This document shows, one piece after another, positions 16,306-24,239 of a DNA stretch of 64,000 nt. Location: positions 1 through 64,000 of the forward strand of contig JACRMH010000056.1 in the NCBI GenBank assembly GCA_016219545.1, written 5' to 3'. The position numbers were made by a program, and so were the translations under genes. Each line of letters starts with the position of its first letter. The first letter of the stretch is position 1. The notes under the pieces are model-generated. The model searched no databases. It was not told where the DNA came from and was given only the letters and a program-made list of their open reading frames with translations. This stretch comes from Chloroflexota bacterium. Its GTDB lineage: Bacteria; Chloroflexota; Anaerolineae; Anaerolineales; Villigracilaceae.

Positions 16306-16626
16306 ATGGGTAAAAAGGTCGTATTTAATGGGATTGAGATATTAACTTCAGAGGATGACATATCCGCAAGAAGTTTTTTTGATTTTACCGAAGAGATAAT
16401 CAGGCTCCTGGAATCCAACCTAGACGATTCTGACGGTAATTTTCGTTTGAGCATCAGCACTGAATTCTTTATGAACAAGCCGCCGAAACACAGCATATAT
16501 GTCAACGGACTAAATAACCAGCAAACACGGGAAAAAGTTGTCAAGATCCTTCAACGAACTGCCGGCAAACTGCGGGGACATGCCAATGGAACTGCAAGGG
16601 TTAATTTGCTTATTAATGACCGTTGA
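16306..16626 (+). CDS. Small protein of unknown function, 106 aa
   Basis: GGAAGGA precedes the ATG by a normal distance. The product is soluble and slightly basic, with a mixed alpha/beta pattern (KVVFNGIEIL strand, SFFDFTEEIIRLLES helix, RLSISTEF strand, HSIYVNGL, then a REKVVKILQRTAGKL helix and a final VNLLIND strand). I do not recognise the family. It is the only plus-strand gene inside the island and converges on the S24-TPR gene 15 bases away, so it may be separately regulated. Confidence 0.6.
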   Translation: MGKKVVFNGIEILTSEDDISARSFFDFTEEIIRLLESNLDDSDGNFRLSISTEFFMNKPPKHSIYVNGLNNQQTREKVVKILQRTAGKLRGHANGTARVNLLINDR

Positions 16627-16641
16627 TTCGGTTGAGGATCA

Positions 16642-17772
16642 TCAAAGCCTAGGTTTTGCTACTGCATAAACGACGCCGCGAATTGAGGCGTTGTTTTCGT
16701 TTAAATTGAGCGGGTCGTATTTCATCCCTCGTTCTGTAGTCTCAGATCTCAATTCTTGTTTGCTTTTTTTGTATCTTTTCACGGCATAATAGAATTGATC
16801 TGAAAGTTTATCCTTCCATGAAGCGAGGACGATGTCGTTGTCATCTGCATCGGAACAAAAAAGGATCAGAATAAAATCCCCATCCATGATGGATGACATG
16901 TTTGTAACACTGCTAATGTTATTCATGCTGTGTCCGTTGACCTTTGCCCAGCCCCAATTCTTTCCATTTGTTGGGATGTTGATCTCTTTTGATGTTGATT
17001 TAAGGGAATACACTTTGTGAGGTATGTTCTCCAGGATGATGGAAGATGTTTCTGCAAAGCCGATTTTCGTGAAATCATTTTCAGGGCATCCGGAATTGCT
17101 GGCCGCAACAGGTTGATTGTAAATGGGCAGGGACTGAAACAAGATGTATCCGCCGGAATTTAAATCGGACATTTTTTCGATTTCTTCAGGAGAAACACCT
17201 TGATTGTTCGCTGGATGGGAATTTGCTGAAGGACATGCAGTATCTTGAGTTCGTCGAGATAGGGCATTACCAAACAATGACCCGTTATTGTAAAGATGGA
17301 GGACCTTTTCTATTTCATCTCGGACTTCTTGGCGGCCGGAATTTTCGCTCTCCAGCCGCAGGGTGTTTACACAGGTATTTATGGACAGAATATTTAATGC
17401 TTCCTGTAATTCTTCGCAGGCTTTTGGGCATTCTCCGATTTGGTAATAACATAATCCGAGGATCCAGTGCATAAGTGATTTGTTGATGTGCGATCCCCAT
17501 ACTTCATTCGCAGCATTTTGGAGGTTATGGAGTGCATCTTTATAATTTCCTTGTTCATAAGTTATGCATCCCAAAAACAAGTAATAAAACCCCACGTGTT
17601 CATAAGATTGGGTATGAGGCTGCTTGATCTCGTTGCGTAGATGCAGGTTGGCGAGATTCAATTCGCCAGGCTGCGACTCATCTAATTCGAGAATCCATTT
17701 TATTAGCTGAATGATCCGCTCATCCCCGTGAGGCTCAAGATAGCCTAATACATTCGATATTTCACCCTTCAT
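16642..17772 (-). CDS. TPR protein fused to an S24 (LexA-like) protease domain
   Basis: This is a 376-residue protein. Residues about 55-135 contain TPR-like helices (YYLFLGCITYEQGNYKDALHNL, WILGLCYYQIGECPKACEEL). A Ser/Asn-rich linker follows. The last ~110 residues match the S24 fold: KVNGHSM with the nucleophile Ser282, MDGDFILI, DIVLASW, and the general-base Lys332 in YYAVKRY, ending with GVVYAVAK. Both catalytic residues are present, so self-cleavage or client cleavage is possible. It has no LexA-type DNA-binding domain. The start overlaps the stop of the SPFH gene upstream as ATGA. It may be a stress-activated protease regulated by the TPRs. Confidence 0.75.
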   Translation of the reverse strand: MKGEISNVLGYLEPHGDERIIQLIKWILELDESQPGELNLANLHLRNEIKQPHTQSYEHVGFYYLFLGCITYEQGNYKDALHNLQNAANEVWGSHINKSLMHWILGLCYYQIGECPKACEELQEALNILSINTCVNTLRLESENSGRQEVRDEIEKVLHLYNNGSLFGNALSRRTQDTACPSANSHPANNQGVSPEEIEKMSDLNSGGYILFQSLPIYNQPVAASNSGCPENDFTKIGFAETSSIILENIPHKVYSLKSTSKEINIPTNGKNWGWAKVNGHSMNNISSVTNMSSIMDGDFILILFCSDADDNDIVLASWKDKLSDQFYYAVKRYKKSKQELRSETTERGMKYDPLNLNENNASIRGVVYAVAKPRL

Positions 17773-19103
17773 TTCGGTTCTTCATCCCAATGAAAATCCA
17801 ATTTGGGTGATCTTATACCGTCCGGTGCAACTTTGGATAATGAATTTAGGTTCACATTCGGGTCTTGCATGCCCTCGTTGATGACCTGGTACACCGACCT
17901 TAGTATGGGTTCTGTCAGATCGGTCTTTTCCATGCGTTCCAACCCATTGGCAAGTGTTGAGACAAAATCTCGAATTGCCTTGGCTAAAGCTTTTTTCTGC
18001 TCACTCATCTGGTACGCTTTTAGTTCGCTCTCCGAGATGGCTGCATAGGCGGCATGCCCTGTTTTCCATAACTCGATCCGTCTTTGGGTAACATCAGGTG
18101 GCAGTTCGACATCTAAAATCTGTAGACGATCAATCATTACACCCGAGCTTTCCAACTTGGAATTGATCCCGTTGATCAAAGTCGTTGTGCTGGCGTTGGT
18201 GAGAAGTTGTCCGCCGCTTTCACTTATAAATATTTCATCAAGGAATTTGCCTGAAATATGTTCCGCAAGCAAACCGCTGGTTTTTCCCATGGCTGATTTT
18301 GACCAATCTCGTCCCTCTCTGCCCGTAACGAGAGTGCTTTCTACTGCTCTACGGGCGGCATCAGGGTCGAATGAATACAATTCATGTTCCCTATTTTGAT
18401 TTGGCGTTGCCTTCAAGACAAACTTGACTTTTGCTTTAAGTCCCACCCGGATTCCATCTCTTGTCCATGCTGTTACAGCTATATCTTCATTTTGCGGACC
18501 GGTATTGAAAACCACTTTTATGGTTTCATACAATTCCATAAACCCAATTCCCTGCCCCAAAACTCTTGAGAAACGATTTCCGCGTTCCAGATAAACTGCA
18601 CTTCCGGCTTCGATCTTCAATTTCGCAGGTCCGCCTACTGTTGCCTGCCAACACTCAGGATGATTTAGTTTTCCATCTGACACATTGATGACGGGAAATT
18701 TCACCAAGGCAGAAAATGGCGGCGGCATGGGCGGACGTCCAAAAACGCGCAATCCTACCATTTGACCTATGTTGATCGAATCTTGCAAACCATAAAATGT
18801 TGCCAAAAAATTCCCGGCAGTTTTAAGCAGATGTTTCAGTGTAATAATAAAAAACAGCAGTGGTGTAAGAATGACGAGTACCCCAATTCCAATGAAGAAG
18901 ATTTGATAGCCCGCGGAAGAACCATCTGCCGGCGGATTATTGAGTGATGATGACAACCAAAAGATCCCGAAGAAAGTTGGGATTGTCAGGACGAACACGC
19001 TGGGCACAAGCAAAGAGCCGGCCTTCTGCAGCGAATCTGCATGGGCGCGGTTTTCTGTATATAGGTCCTGCCAGAGGTTTGGGTCATCTGTATGAAGGGA
19101 CAT
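17769..19103 (-). CDS. Membrane SPFH/band-7-like protein 1
   Basis: This is a 444-residue protein. Two N-terminal membrane segments (about 28-52 and 68-95) are followed by an SPFH-like beta-rich region (about 150-260: AGSAVYLERGNRFSRVLGQGIGF, DIAVTAWTRDGIRVGLKAKVKFVL) and a helical tail (about 340-400). SPFH proteins assemble into membrane-associated rings that organise lipid domains or proteases. The gene follows SPFH protein 2 by five bases and overlaps the S24-TPR gene. The two SPFH proteins differ enough to act as distinct subunits. Confidence 0.75.
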   Translation of the reverse strand: MSLHTDDPNLWQDLYTENRAHADSLQKAGSLLVPSVFVLTIPTFFGIFWLSSSLNNPPADGSSAGYQIFFIGIGVLVILTPLLFFIITLKHLLKTAGNFLATFYGLQDSINIGQMVGLRVFGRPPMPPPFSALVKFPVINVSDGKLNHPECWQATVGGPAKLKIEAGSAVYLERGNRFSRVLGQGIGFMELYETIKVVFNTGPQNEDIAVTAWTRDGIRVGLKAKVKFVLKATPNQNREHELYSFDPDAARRAVESTLVTGREGRDWSKSAMGKTSGLLAEHISGKFLDEIFISESGGQLLTNASTTTLINGINSKLESSGVMIDRLQILDVELPPDVTQRRIELWKTGHAAYAAISESELKAYQMSEQKKALAKAIRDFVSTLANGLERMEKTDLTEPILRSVYQVINEGMQDPNVNLNSLSKVAPDGIRSPKLDFHWDEEPK

Positions 19104-19108
19104 AAGAT

Positions 19109-20713
19109 TTATCCGTTATTTTTGAAGTATTCAGCTTCTGCTTTTTTGAGTGCAGAAATGGCTTCGGATTCATGATGCGAATCGGCCTGTTGTTCGATCA
19201 TGTCTCTCAATGCATCGAGATATACCCGGGCGATGGCCTCCTGATCTGCTCCTTGATGGTGTTGGCGCGCGTGTTCCAATCCTTCCATAATGGCGCTCAA
19301 TAAAATGGACTGAGCGTTTACTCGCGCATCCTGCTCGATGCGGTCTATCTTGGACTGCGTGTTGGCCAGCAATAATTCAAGCTCACGCTTTCGTTCCACG
19401 CCCCACGTCTGGATCTGTTGGGCGATCACTTCATCATCTTTCTCGCCCGCATTGGTAAATTTGAAGCCAGAGGCTTTGGCGCTGAATATTTGTATGCCGT
19501 TTTTTCGCAATGGTGTTTCGATCAATCCCTTAATGCTGGCGGCAATTTCCGCCGACGCATCACTATGGGGGTTTTCACGTGCCTGCCATAGGTCCTTAAC
19601 TTTACGCGTTGCAAGAACCTCTCTTGCGGCCTGTTCAGCCGTTTGCAGAACCTGGTCCTCCCAGCGCTCGGTGGTTGTTTCATTATTTGCCTTGAACTGC
19701 CTGCTTCTCAGGCGGAGAGCCTTCTCTACTTTATCCTTGGAATAAGGAAAAGTAAGGGAGGGGACATCGCGGTGATTCTCCTTGACCTTCCTCGGCGGTG
19801 TGTTGACTTGTCCCACCTGGTGGACTTGTACTTGTTGCGCTTCATCACGGTCTATCCTGAATGCGACTGAGACCTCGGCAGTGATGGGAATACCTTCCTG
19901 TGAAAACGCATGTATGGGTTTTTCTTTCTCGTTCTTTTTTGCCTTGTTGCGCAAGTCTACTATTTCGAAGGGAGTATCCTCGCCATCTGTGAAGATGACA
20001 CCGGGACCTTCCACTCGGAAATCTGCCCCCCGTAGAATCCCTGCAACCTGATGGGAGTCGGTGTGGATCAGTCCTGGAAAAAGCGAGCGCCTGTTGTTTG
20101 ACTTGCCGGGAAACATGTTTGAAGAAGATTTCCCGTCGATCTTTTTATCTGCTGTTTGATAGTTGTTGGTCGTGACCACATTCCACATTGGCATTTGCAC
20201 TCCCCATACGTAAGAAAGGAAAATCAGGAATCTCTGATGCCTTTCCGCCTTATCTTCCGGGTTCGACGCGGGGATAATGGAATGTGAAATGAGATGCAGG
20301 ACATAATAAAAAATCCCGAGTAACGGCAGGGTGAAAAAGATCAATCCCAGCCAGCGATTAATAACCCAACCCAAACTTATGATTGCAAGATGATAGAAGG
20401 CGGTAAAAAATCCCCGTTTTTCTGAATGTGGACGAAGATAGAAATATATCAGGACCGAGATGGATACGAATGCCCACCGGACAAAAGGTTCGGTCTCTGG
20501 ATATTTGATAAGCTTTACAAACGGGATCGGGATCGCCCACAAAAATAAGAGTGCAATAAAAATCTGGAGAATAAAAATGAAAGATAGATATACGCCTTGT
20601 GAAATCCCCTGTGATTTTAAGACTCTACTCGAATACACTAAAACGCAGGCAAACAAGGCTACCAGGAAAACCCCGGTGCAGAGAATGTTAAAAATGGCAT
20701 TTACAGCTTCCAT
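19109..20713 (-). CDS. Membrane SPFH/band-7-like protein 2
   Basis: This is 534 residues from the ATG at 20713 (MEAVNAIFN). The open frame reaches 20788, but the only good promoter hexamers lie between, so the longer start is unlikely. Five or six membrane segments fill the first ~150 residues. An SPFH-like domain follows (about 225-310: GADFRVEGPGVIFTDGEDTPFEIVD, GIPITAEVSVAFRIDRD), then a long charged helix with an ARVNAQSILLSAIMEG stretch (about 455-530). It probably forms a hetero-oligomeric membrane ring with the product of the next gene. It is the first gene of unit C. Confidence 0.75.
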   Translation of the reverse strand: MEAVNAIFNILCTGVFLVALFACVLVYSSRVLKSQGISQGVYLSFIFILQIFIALLFLWAIPIPFVKLIKYPETEPFVRWAFVSISVLIYFYLRPHSEKRGFFTAFYHLAIISLGWVINRWLGLIFFTLPLLGIFYYVLHLISHSIIPASNPEDKAERHQRFLIFLSYVWGVQMPMWNVVTTNNYQTADKKIDGKSSSNMFPGKSNNRRSLFPGLIHTDSHQVAGILRGADFRVEGPGVIFTDGEDTPFEIVDLRNKAKKNEKEKPIHAFSQEGIPITAEVSVAFRIDRDEAQQVQVHQVGQVNTPPRKVKENHRDVPSLTFPYSKDKVEKALRLRSRQFKANNETTTERWEDQVLQTAEQAAREVLATRKVKDLWQARENPHSDASAEIAASIKGLIETPLRKNGIQIFSAKASGFKFTNAGEKDDEVIAQQIQTWGVERKRELELLLANTQSKIDRIEQDARVNAQSILLSAIMEGLEHARQHHQGADQEAIARVYLDALRDMIEQQADSHHESEAISALKKAEAEYFKNNG

Positions 20714-20765
20714 AATTTTCAAAGGTGCGCCCGTCAAATAACCGCCTGTTTTAGTTGCCGAAGGT

Positions 20766-20795
20766 AGTATATACTGGTGAAAAAACATTTGTCAA
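20766..20795 (-). promoter_or_regulatory. Promoter of the SPFH/S24 unit
   Basis: On the minus strand TTGACA (complement at 20790-20795) is followed by 18 bases and TATACT (20766-20771). The -10 region is the palindrome AGTATATACT, so a -10 for the divergent PHP gene is available on the other strand too. This layout places the transcript start near 20760 and supports the ATG at 20713. Confidence 0.6.
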
Positions 20796-20806
20796 GAACG
20801 AATATC

Positions 20807-21466
20807 ATGGTTTCCACCGAATTCCACTGCCACACCTACGCTTCAAAAGATTCCCTGACCCGTCCGGTTGACCTGATCTCAGCGGCGCGCCGCAAGGGAA
20901 TTGACCGCGTCATCGTCACCGACCATAACACGATTTCCGGCGCGCGCGAGGCACAGGCTATTGACCCTGAGTTGATCATTGTAGGCGAGGAGATCATGAC
21001 CACGAAGGGTGAAATCCTCGCGGCTTTTGTGACGGAAGAGATTCCCGCAAACCTGGCGCCCCAGAAAACCATTCAGCTTCTCAGAGAGCAGGGCGCGTTT
21101 ATTAGTGTCTCGCATCCTTTTGATGAATTGCGGAAGGGCGGTTGGATGGAAACTGACTTGCTCGAAATCCTGCCGCTGGTGGATGCGATTGAAGTGTACA
21201 ACTCGCGCTGTATGTTGCCGCGCTTCAACCGTCGGGCGGGGTTGTTTGCGCAAAGGTACAATGTCGCAGGGACAGTGGGTTCGGACGCGCACGCAGCTTT
21301 CGAGGTGGGCAGAAGCCTCATGTTGCTGGACCAGTTCTCAGGTCCCGATGAGATGCGTAAAATTATTCGCGGAGGAATCCCAAAGGTGAAATGGTCGCCT
21401 CCCTGGTTTCATCTGACATCGCGTTATGCGTCCATGATGAAAAAATTTAATAAGGAAACCCTATGA
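20807..21466 (+). CDS. PHP-domain metal-dependent phosphoesterase
   Basis: The 219-residue protein has the four PHP motifs: FHCHTYAS (HxH) near the start, VTDHNTISG, the Glu in EEIMTTKGEILA, and SVSHPFD with TVGSDAHA. These bind two or three metals in phosphoesterases related to histidinol phosphatase and the DNA polymerase PHP domain. The ATG at 20807 is used; a GTG at 20777 in frame is possible but adds residues with no family support. It begins a short plus-strand run and overlaps the next gene (ATGATG). Confidence 0.88.
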   Translation: MVSTEFHCHTYASKDSLTRPVDLISAARRKGIDRVIVTDHNTISGAREAQAIDPELIIVGEEIMTTKGEILAAFVTEEIPANLAPQKTIQLLREQGAFISVSHPFDELRKGGWMETDLLEILPLVDAIEVYNSRCMLPRFNRRAGLFAQRYNVAGTVGSDAHAAFEVGRSLMLLDQFSGPDEMRKIIRGGIPKVKWSPPWFHLTSRYASMMKKFNKETL

Positions 21467-21903
21467 TGACCAATGTTATTCTGCGTAATGTGACCGAAGC
21501 CGACCTGCCAATTTTATTTGAACAACAGCTTGACCCCGAAGCAACGCTCATGGCGGACTTTCCATCCAGAGACCGTGATGTCTTCATGGCTCATTGGAAA
21601 AAGATCATGGCGGATGAAAAGAATATTTTGAAAACGATTCTTTTCAATGAGGAGGTGGCGGGCAATATTGTCAGTTGGGAGCATGATGGCGAACAGGAAG
21701 TGGGTTACTGGCTCGGCAGGGAATATTGGGGCAAAGGCATCGCCACCGCTGCGCTGACAGAGTTGCTGGCGCTCATAAAAATCCGTCCGCTTTATGCGCG
21801 TGTCGCGACACGTAACGTTGCATCGCGGCGGGTTCTGGAAAAATGCGGGTTTGTAGTTTATAAGGAAGACGGGGGATTTTTTTTGAGATATGATAGGGAA
21901 TAG
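21463..21903 (+). CDS. GNAT N-acetyltransferase (RimJ/RimL-like)
   Basis: The 146-residue protein has the GNAT core: VAGNIVSWEHDG, GYWLGREYWGKGIATAAL (acetyl-CoA pyrophosphate loop) and ARVATRNVASRRVLEKCGF, a pattern characteristic of ribosomal-protein-type acetyltransferases. The substrate is unknown. It overlaps the PHP gene stop by four bases, so the pair is co-transcribed. Confidence 0.88.
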   Translation: MMTNVILRNVTEADLPILFEQQLDPEATLMADFPSRDRDVFMAHWKKIMADEKNILKTILFNEEVAGNIVSWEHDGEQEVGYWLGREYWGKGIATAALTELLALIKIRPLYARVATRNVASRRVLEKCGFVVYKEDGGFFLRYDRE

Positions 21904-21927
21904 TATTCAGCAAAGAGGAGAAATATC

Positions 21928-22113
21928 ATGTTGAAAAATTTGATCAATTCTGGTTGGCTTTATTTTATAGTTGCAATTTTGTTCGCGTTTGCGGCAATCG
22001 GGAAAACGATCTCGGACGATTCCACCGTGATCGCCATCTCATGGTTTTGTGCGGCTGTGTTTGCAGGATTGGGGATTTGGAGACTCATGAGAAGGAATTC
22101 AAATAATGGGTGA
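21928..22113 (+). CDS. Small membrane protein, 61 aa
   Basis: Two hydrophobic segments (about 10-25 and 37-53) separated by a short loop with KTISDDST. GAGGAG lies five bases before the ATG. It probably inserts in the membrane; family not recognised. Its stop overlaps the next start. Confidence 0.6.
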   Translation: MLKNLINSGWLYFIVAILFAFAAIGKTISDDSTVIAISWFCAAVFAGLGIWRLMRRNSNNG

Positions 22114-22744
22114 ACAAAATACCGAAAATTACGAAAATCAACTTCAAGAGTCGCGTCGTTATTGGAATGATTTAGCGTCATCATTTGATGATGAGCCAGA
22201 TCACGGACTGCGTGACCCCTTAATTCGTGAAACCTGGACTAAGTTCATTAAGGCATGGCTACCACCCTTCAATTCAACAATTTTAGATATCGGTTGCGGA
22301 ACTGGGTCGCTAAGTGTTATTCTTGCCGAGCTTGGACATAAAGTAACAGGGATTGATTTATCACCATCAATGATTACTCTTGCAAAGGAAAAAGCCGCAG
22401 TTCAAGGGTGTCAGATCGATTTCCATGTAATGGATGCCGCTTTCCCTAATTTTTCTCGTCAGGAGTTTGATTTAATTGTTTGCAGGCATCTTCTATGGGC
22501 ATTACCTGAGCCTAATCATGTGCTTCAAAGGTGGGCTGAGTTTCTGAAACAAAATGGGCGACTATTTCTAGTTGAAGGCTTTTGGAATACTGGCGCTGGT
22601 TTGCATGCCAAAGAGATTTCCGAAATGCTTCCGCCTTCTTTCACCAAGGTCTCAATTCAGAATTTAAGCGGTAACCCAAACTTCTGGGGTGGTGAAGTTT
22701 CTGATGAGCGATACGCAATCATTGCTGATCTTATTCTAGAATGA
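22106..22744 (+). CDS. Class I SAM-dependent methyltransferase
   Basis: The 212-residue protein has the Rossmann SAM motif ILDIGCGTGSLSVILAELG (about 57-75), followed by VTGIDLS and DFHVMDA, and the motif IV region FDLIVCRHLLWALPEP. The type resembles UbiE/methyltransferase-11 small-molecule enzymes. Codons look more AT-rich than in the genes on either side, which could mean transfer. Substrate unknown. Confidence 0.88.
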   Translation: MGEQNTENYENQLQESRRYWNDLASSFDDEPDHGLRDPLIRETWTKFIKAWLPPFNSTILDIGCGTGSLSVILAELGHKVTGIDLSPSMITLAKEKAAVQGCQIDFHVMDAAFPNFSRQEFDLIVCRHLLWALPEPNHVLQRWAEFLKQNGRLFLVEGFWNTGAGLHAKEISEMLPPSFTKVSIQNLSGNPNFWGGEVSDERYAIIADLILE

Positions 22745-22753
22745 GTTGAACCT

Positions 22754-23752
22754 ATGAACCTAAAAAATTCCATCACCGATGTGCGCGGCATTGAAGTTGG
22801 GCACGCGCAGAATGAAGAAGCGCTTACCGGATGTACGGTCATCCTTTGCCGTAAAGGGGCGGTGGCTGGCGTGGACGTGCGCGGCGGCGCTCCCGGCACA
22901 CGCGAGACCGATCTGCTGAATCCAGTCAACCTCGTTCAGAAAGTCCATGCCATTGTTTTGGCGGGCGGCTCTGCTTTTGGCTTGGACGCGGCTAGCGGCG
23001 TGGTGCGCTATCTTGAAAAAAATAAAATTGGATTCAATACCGGCGTTGCAAAAGTGCCGATTGTCCCTTCTGCGATTTTGTTTGACTTGAATCTTGGTCG
23101 TGCGGATGTTCGACCTGATGCGGACATGGGCTATTACGCCGCATCATTAGCAAAAGCTGATGTTGTTGTAGAAGGCAACGCGGGCGCTGGGACGGGTGCA
23201 TCTGTCGGCAAGATGTTCGGCATGACCTTGGCCATGAAATCCGGGTTGGGAACTGCAAGCATGGATATTGGCGGAGGCGTGATCGTTGGGGCTATTGTGG
23301 CGGTCAATGCTTTTGGGGATGTGGTTGACCCAAAGACAGGGGAGATTGTTGCGGGGCTTCGTTCCGGCAAAGTCGGCCCGCTGCGGATTGGCAAAAAAGA
23401 AGAATCGTTTGCTGACACTCTTGCCATGATGAAGACTCCGCTTGGTCGGGGAGTTCTGAGTATTGCGAGTCACGGCAACACAGTTATTGGGGCAGTGGCG
23501 ACCAATGCAGCGTTGACCAAGGCTCAGGCGACGAAAGTCGCTCAAATGGCGCATGATGGTTTCGCGCGGACGATTAGACCTGCGCACACCATGATGGATG
23601 GCGATACCATCTTTGCATTATCAACTGGTGCGAAAAAAGCGGATGTCTCAATTGTCGGTGCGTTCGCGGCGGAAGTGATGGAGCAGGCGATTATAAGAGC
23701 CGTGAAAATGGCAAAGTCTGCGGGCGGATTGCCTGGATTGAATAAAACTTAA
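22754..23752 (+). CDS. P1-family aminopeptidase/esterase (DmpA-like)
   Basis: The 332-residue protein matches the P1 (S58) family: the N-terminal NSITDVRGIEVGHAQ, GVDVRGGAPGTRETDLL, the VLAGGSAFGLDAASGV block and NTVIGAVATNA around the auto-cleavage Ser/Thr. These enzymes self-cleave and remove D- or L-amino acids from peptides. It is cytosolic with no signal peptide. The start is ten bases after the methyltransferase stop. Confidence 0.9.
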   Translation: MNLKNSITDVRGIEVGHAQNEEALTGCTVILCRKGAVAGVDVRGGAPGTRETDLLNPVNLVQKVHAIVLAGGSAFGLDAASGVVRYLEKNKIGFNTGVAKVPIVPSAILFDLNLGRADVRPDADMGYYAASLAKADVVVEGNAGAGTGASVGKMFGMTLAMKSGLGTASMDIGGGVIVGAIVAVNAFGDVVDPKTGEIVAGLRSGKVGPLRIGKKEESFADTLAMMKTPLGRGVLSIASHGNTVIGAVATNAALTKAQATKVAQMAHDGFARTIRPAHTMMDGDTIFALSTGAKKADVSIVGAFAAEVMEQAIIRAVKMAKSAGGLPGLNKT

Positions 23753-23753
23753 A

Positions 23754-23793
23754 AATATTCGTCTTGCAAACTAAAACCTGCAAGACGAATATT
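23754..23793. terminator. Bidirectional terminator between convergent genes
   Basis: A perfect 15-base stem (AATATTCGTCTTGCA at 23754-23768 with its complement at 23779-23793) with a ten-base loop, followed by CTATTTT. It lies between the P1 peptidase (plus) and the VOC protein (minus). Confidence 0.85.
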
Positions 23794-24195
23794 CTATTTT
23801 GCAATTTCCCAAATGTAACCACCCGGATCAACAAAACTAGCGGTTCGGATTCCCCAGGGGCGATCCATGGGGCCGTTCAACAGTATCACTCCGCGTGCGG
23901 TTAGCTCTGCACACATTGCGTCCACGTCATCTACAGGGATGGTGAAAACAAAGCGAGACCCGGCCTCGCGGCGTGCCATTCTTGCAGGCTCAATAAGTTC
24001 TTTCACCGAAGTAGTATTTAGCAGGTTGATGAAAGTGTTCCCGAACTTGAACACGGCTGAGTTGCTATCCTCAAATACCACTGGCAGACCAAAGATTTGA
24101 AGATAATACTGTTTCGTTGCTTGTAAGTCCTCAACGAATAGCGTAATGGCGCTAATTTCTTTTGGCCAAGGGTCAACTTTTGCGCTTTGATCCAT
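23794..24195 (-). CDS. VOC-family (glyoxalase/bleomycin-resistance fold) protein
   Basis: This is 133 residues from the ATG at 24195, preceded by AAGGAG; the upstream frame to 24255 is not needed. The fold signature is two beta-alpha-beta-beta-beta modules: ISAITLFVEDLQATKQYYLQIFGLP, FKFGNTFINLL, then FTIPVDDVDAMCAELTARGV and IRTASFVDPGGYIWEIAK. Metal ligands His/Glu are partly replaced, though the terminal Glu is present. It may bind a small molecule or confer resistance; function not certain. Confidence 0.85.
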   Translation of the reverse strand: MDQSAKVDPWPKEISAITLFVEDLQATKQYYLQIFGLPVVFEDSNSAVFKFGNTFINLLNTTSVKELIEPARMARREAGSRFVFTIPVDDVDAMCAELTARGVILLNGPMDRPWGIRTASFVDPGGYIWEIAK

Positions 24196-24239
24196 AGTCA
24201 ATCTCCTTTTTGTATTTGATATGCGATGATGACAGGATG

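Noticed and set aside
17769..20713. Reading the two SPFH proteins as HflK/HflC
   Set aside because: HflK/HflC have one membrane segment and are near ftsH or hflX; these have several and a different context.
20777..20806. Upstream GTG start for the PHP protein
   Set aside because: It lies over the -35/-10 region of the divergent promoters, and the extra residues have no counterpart in the family.
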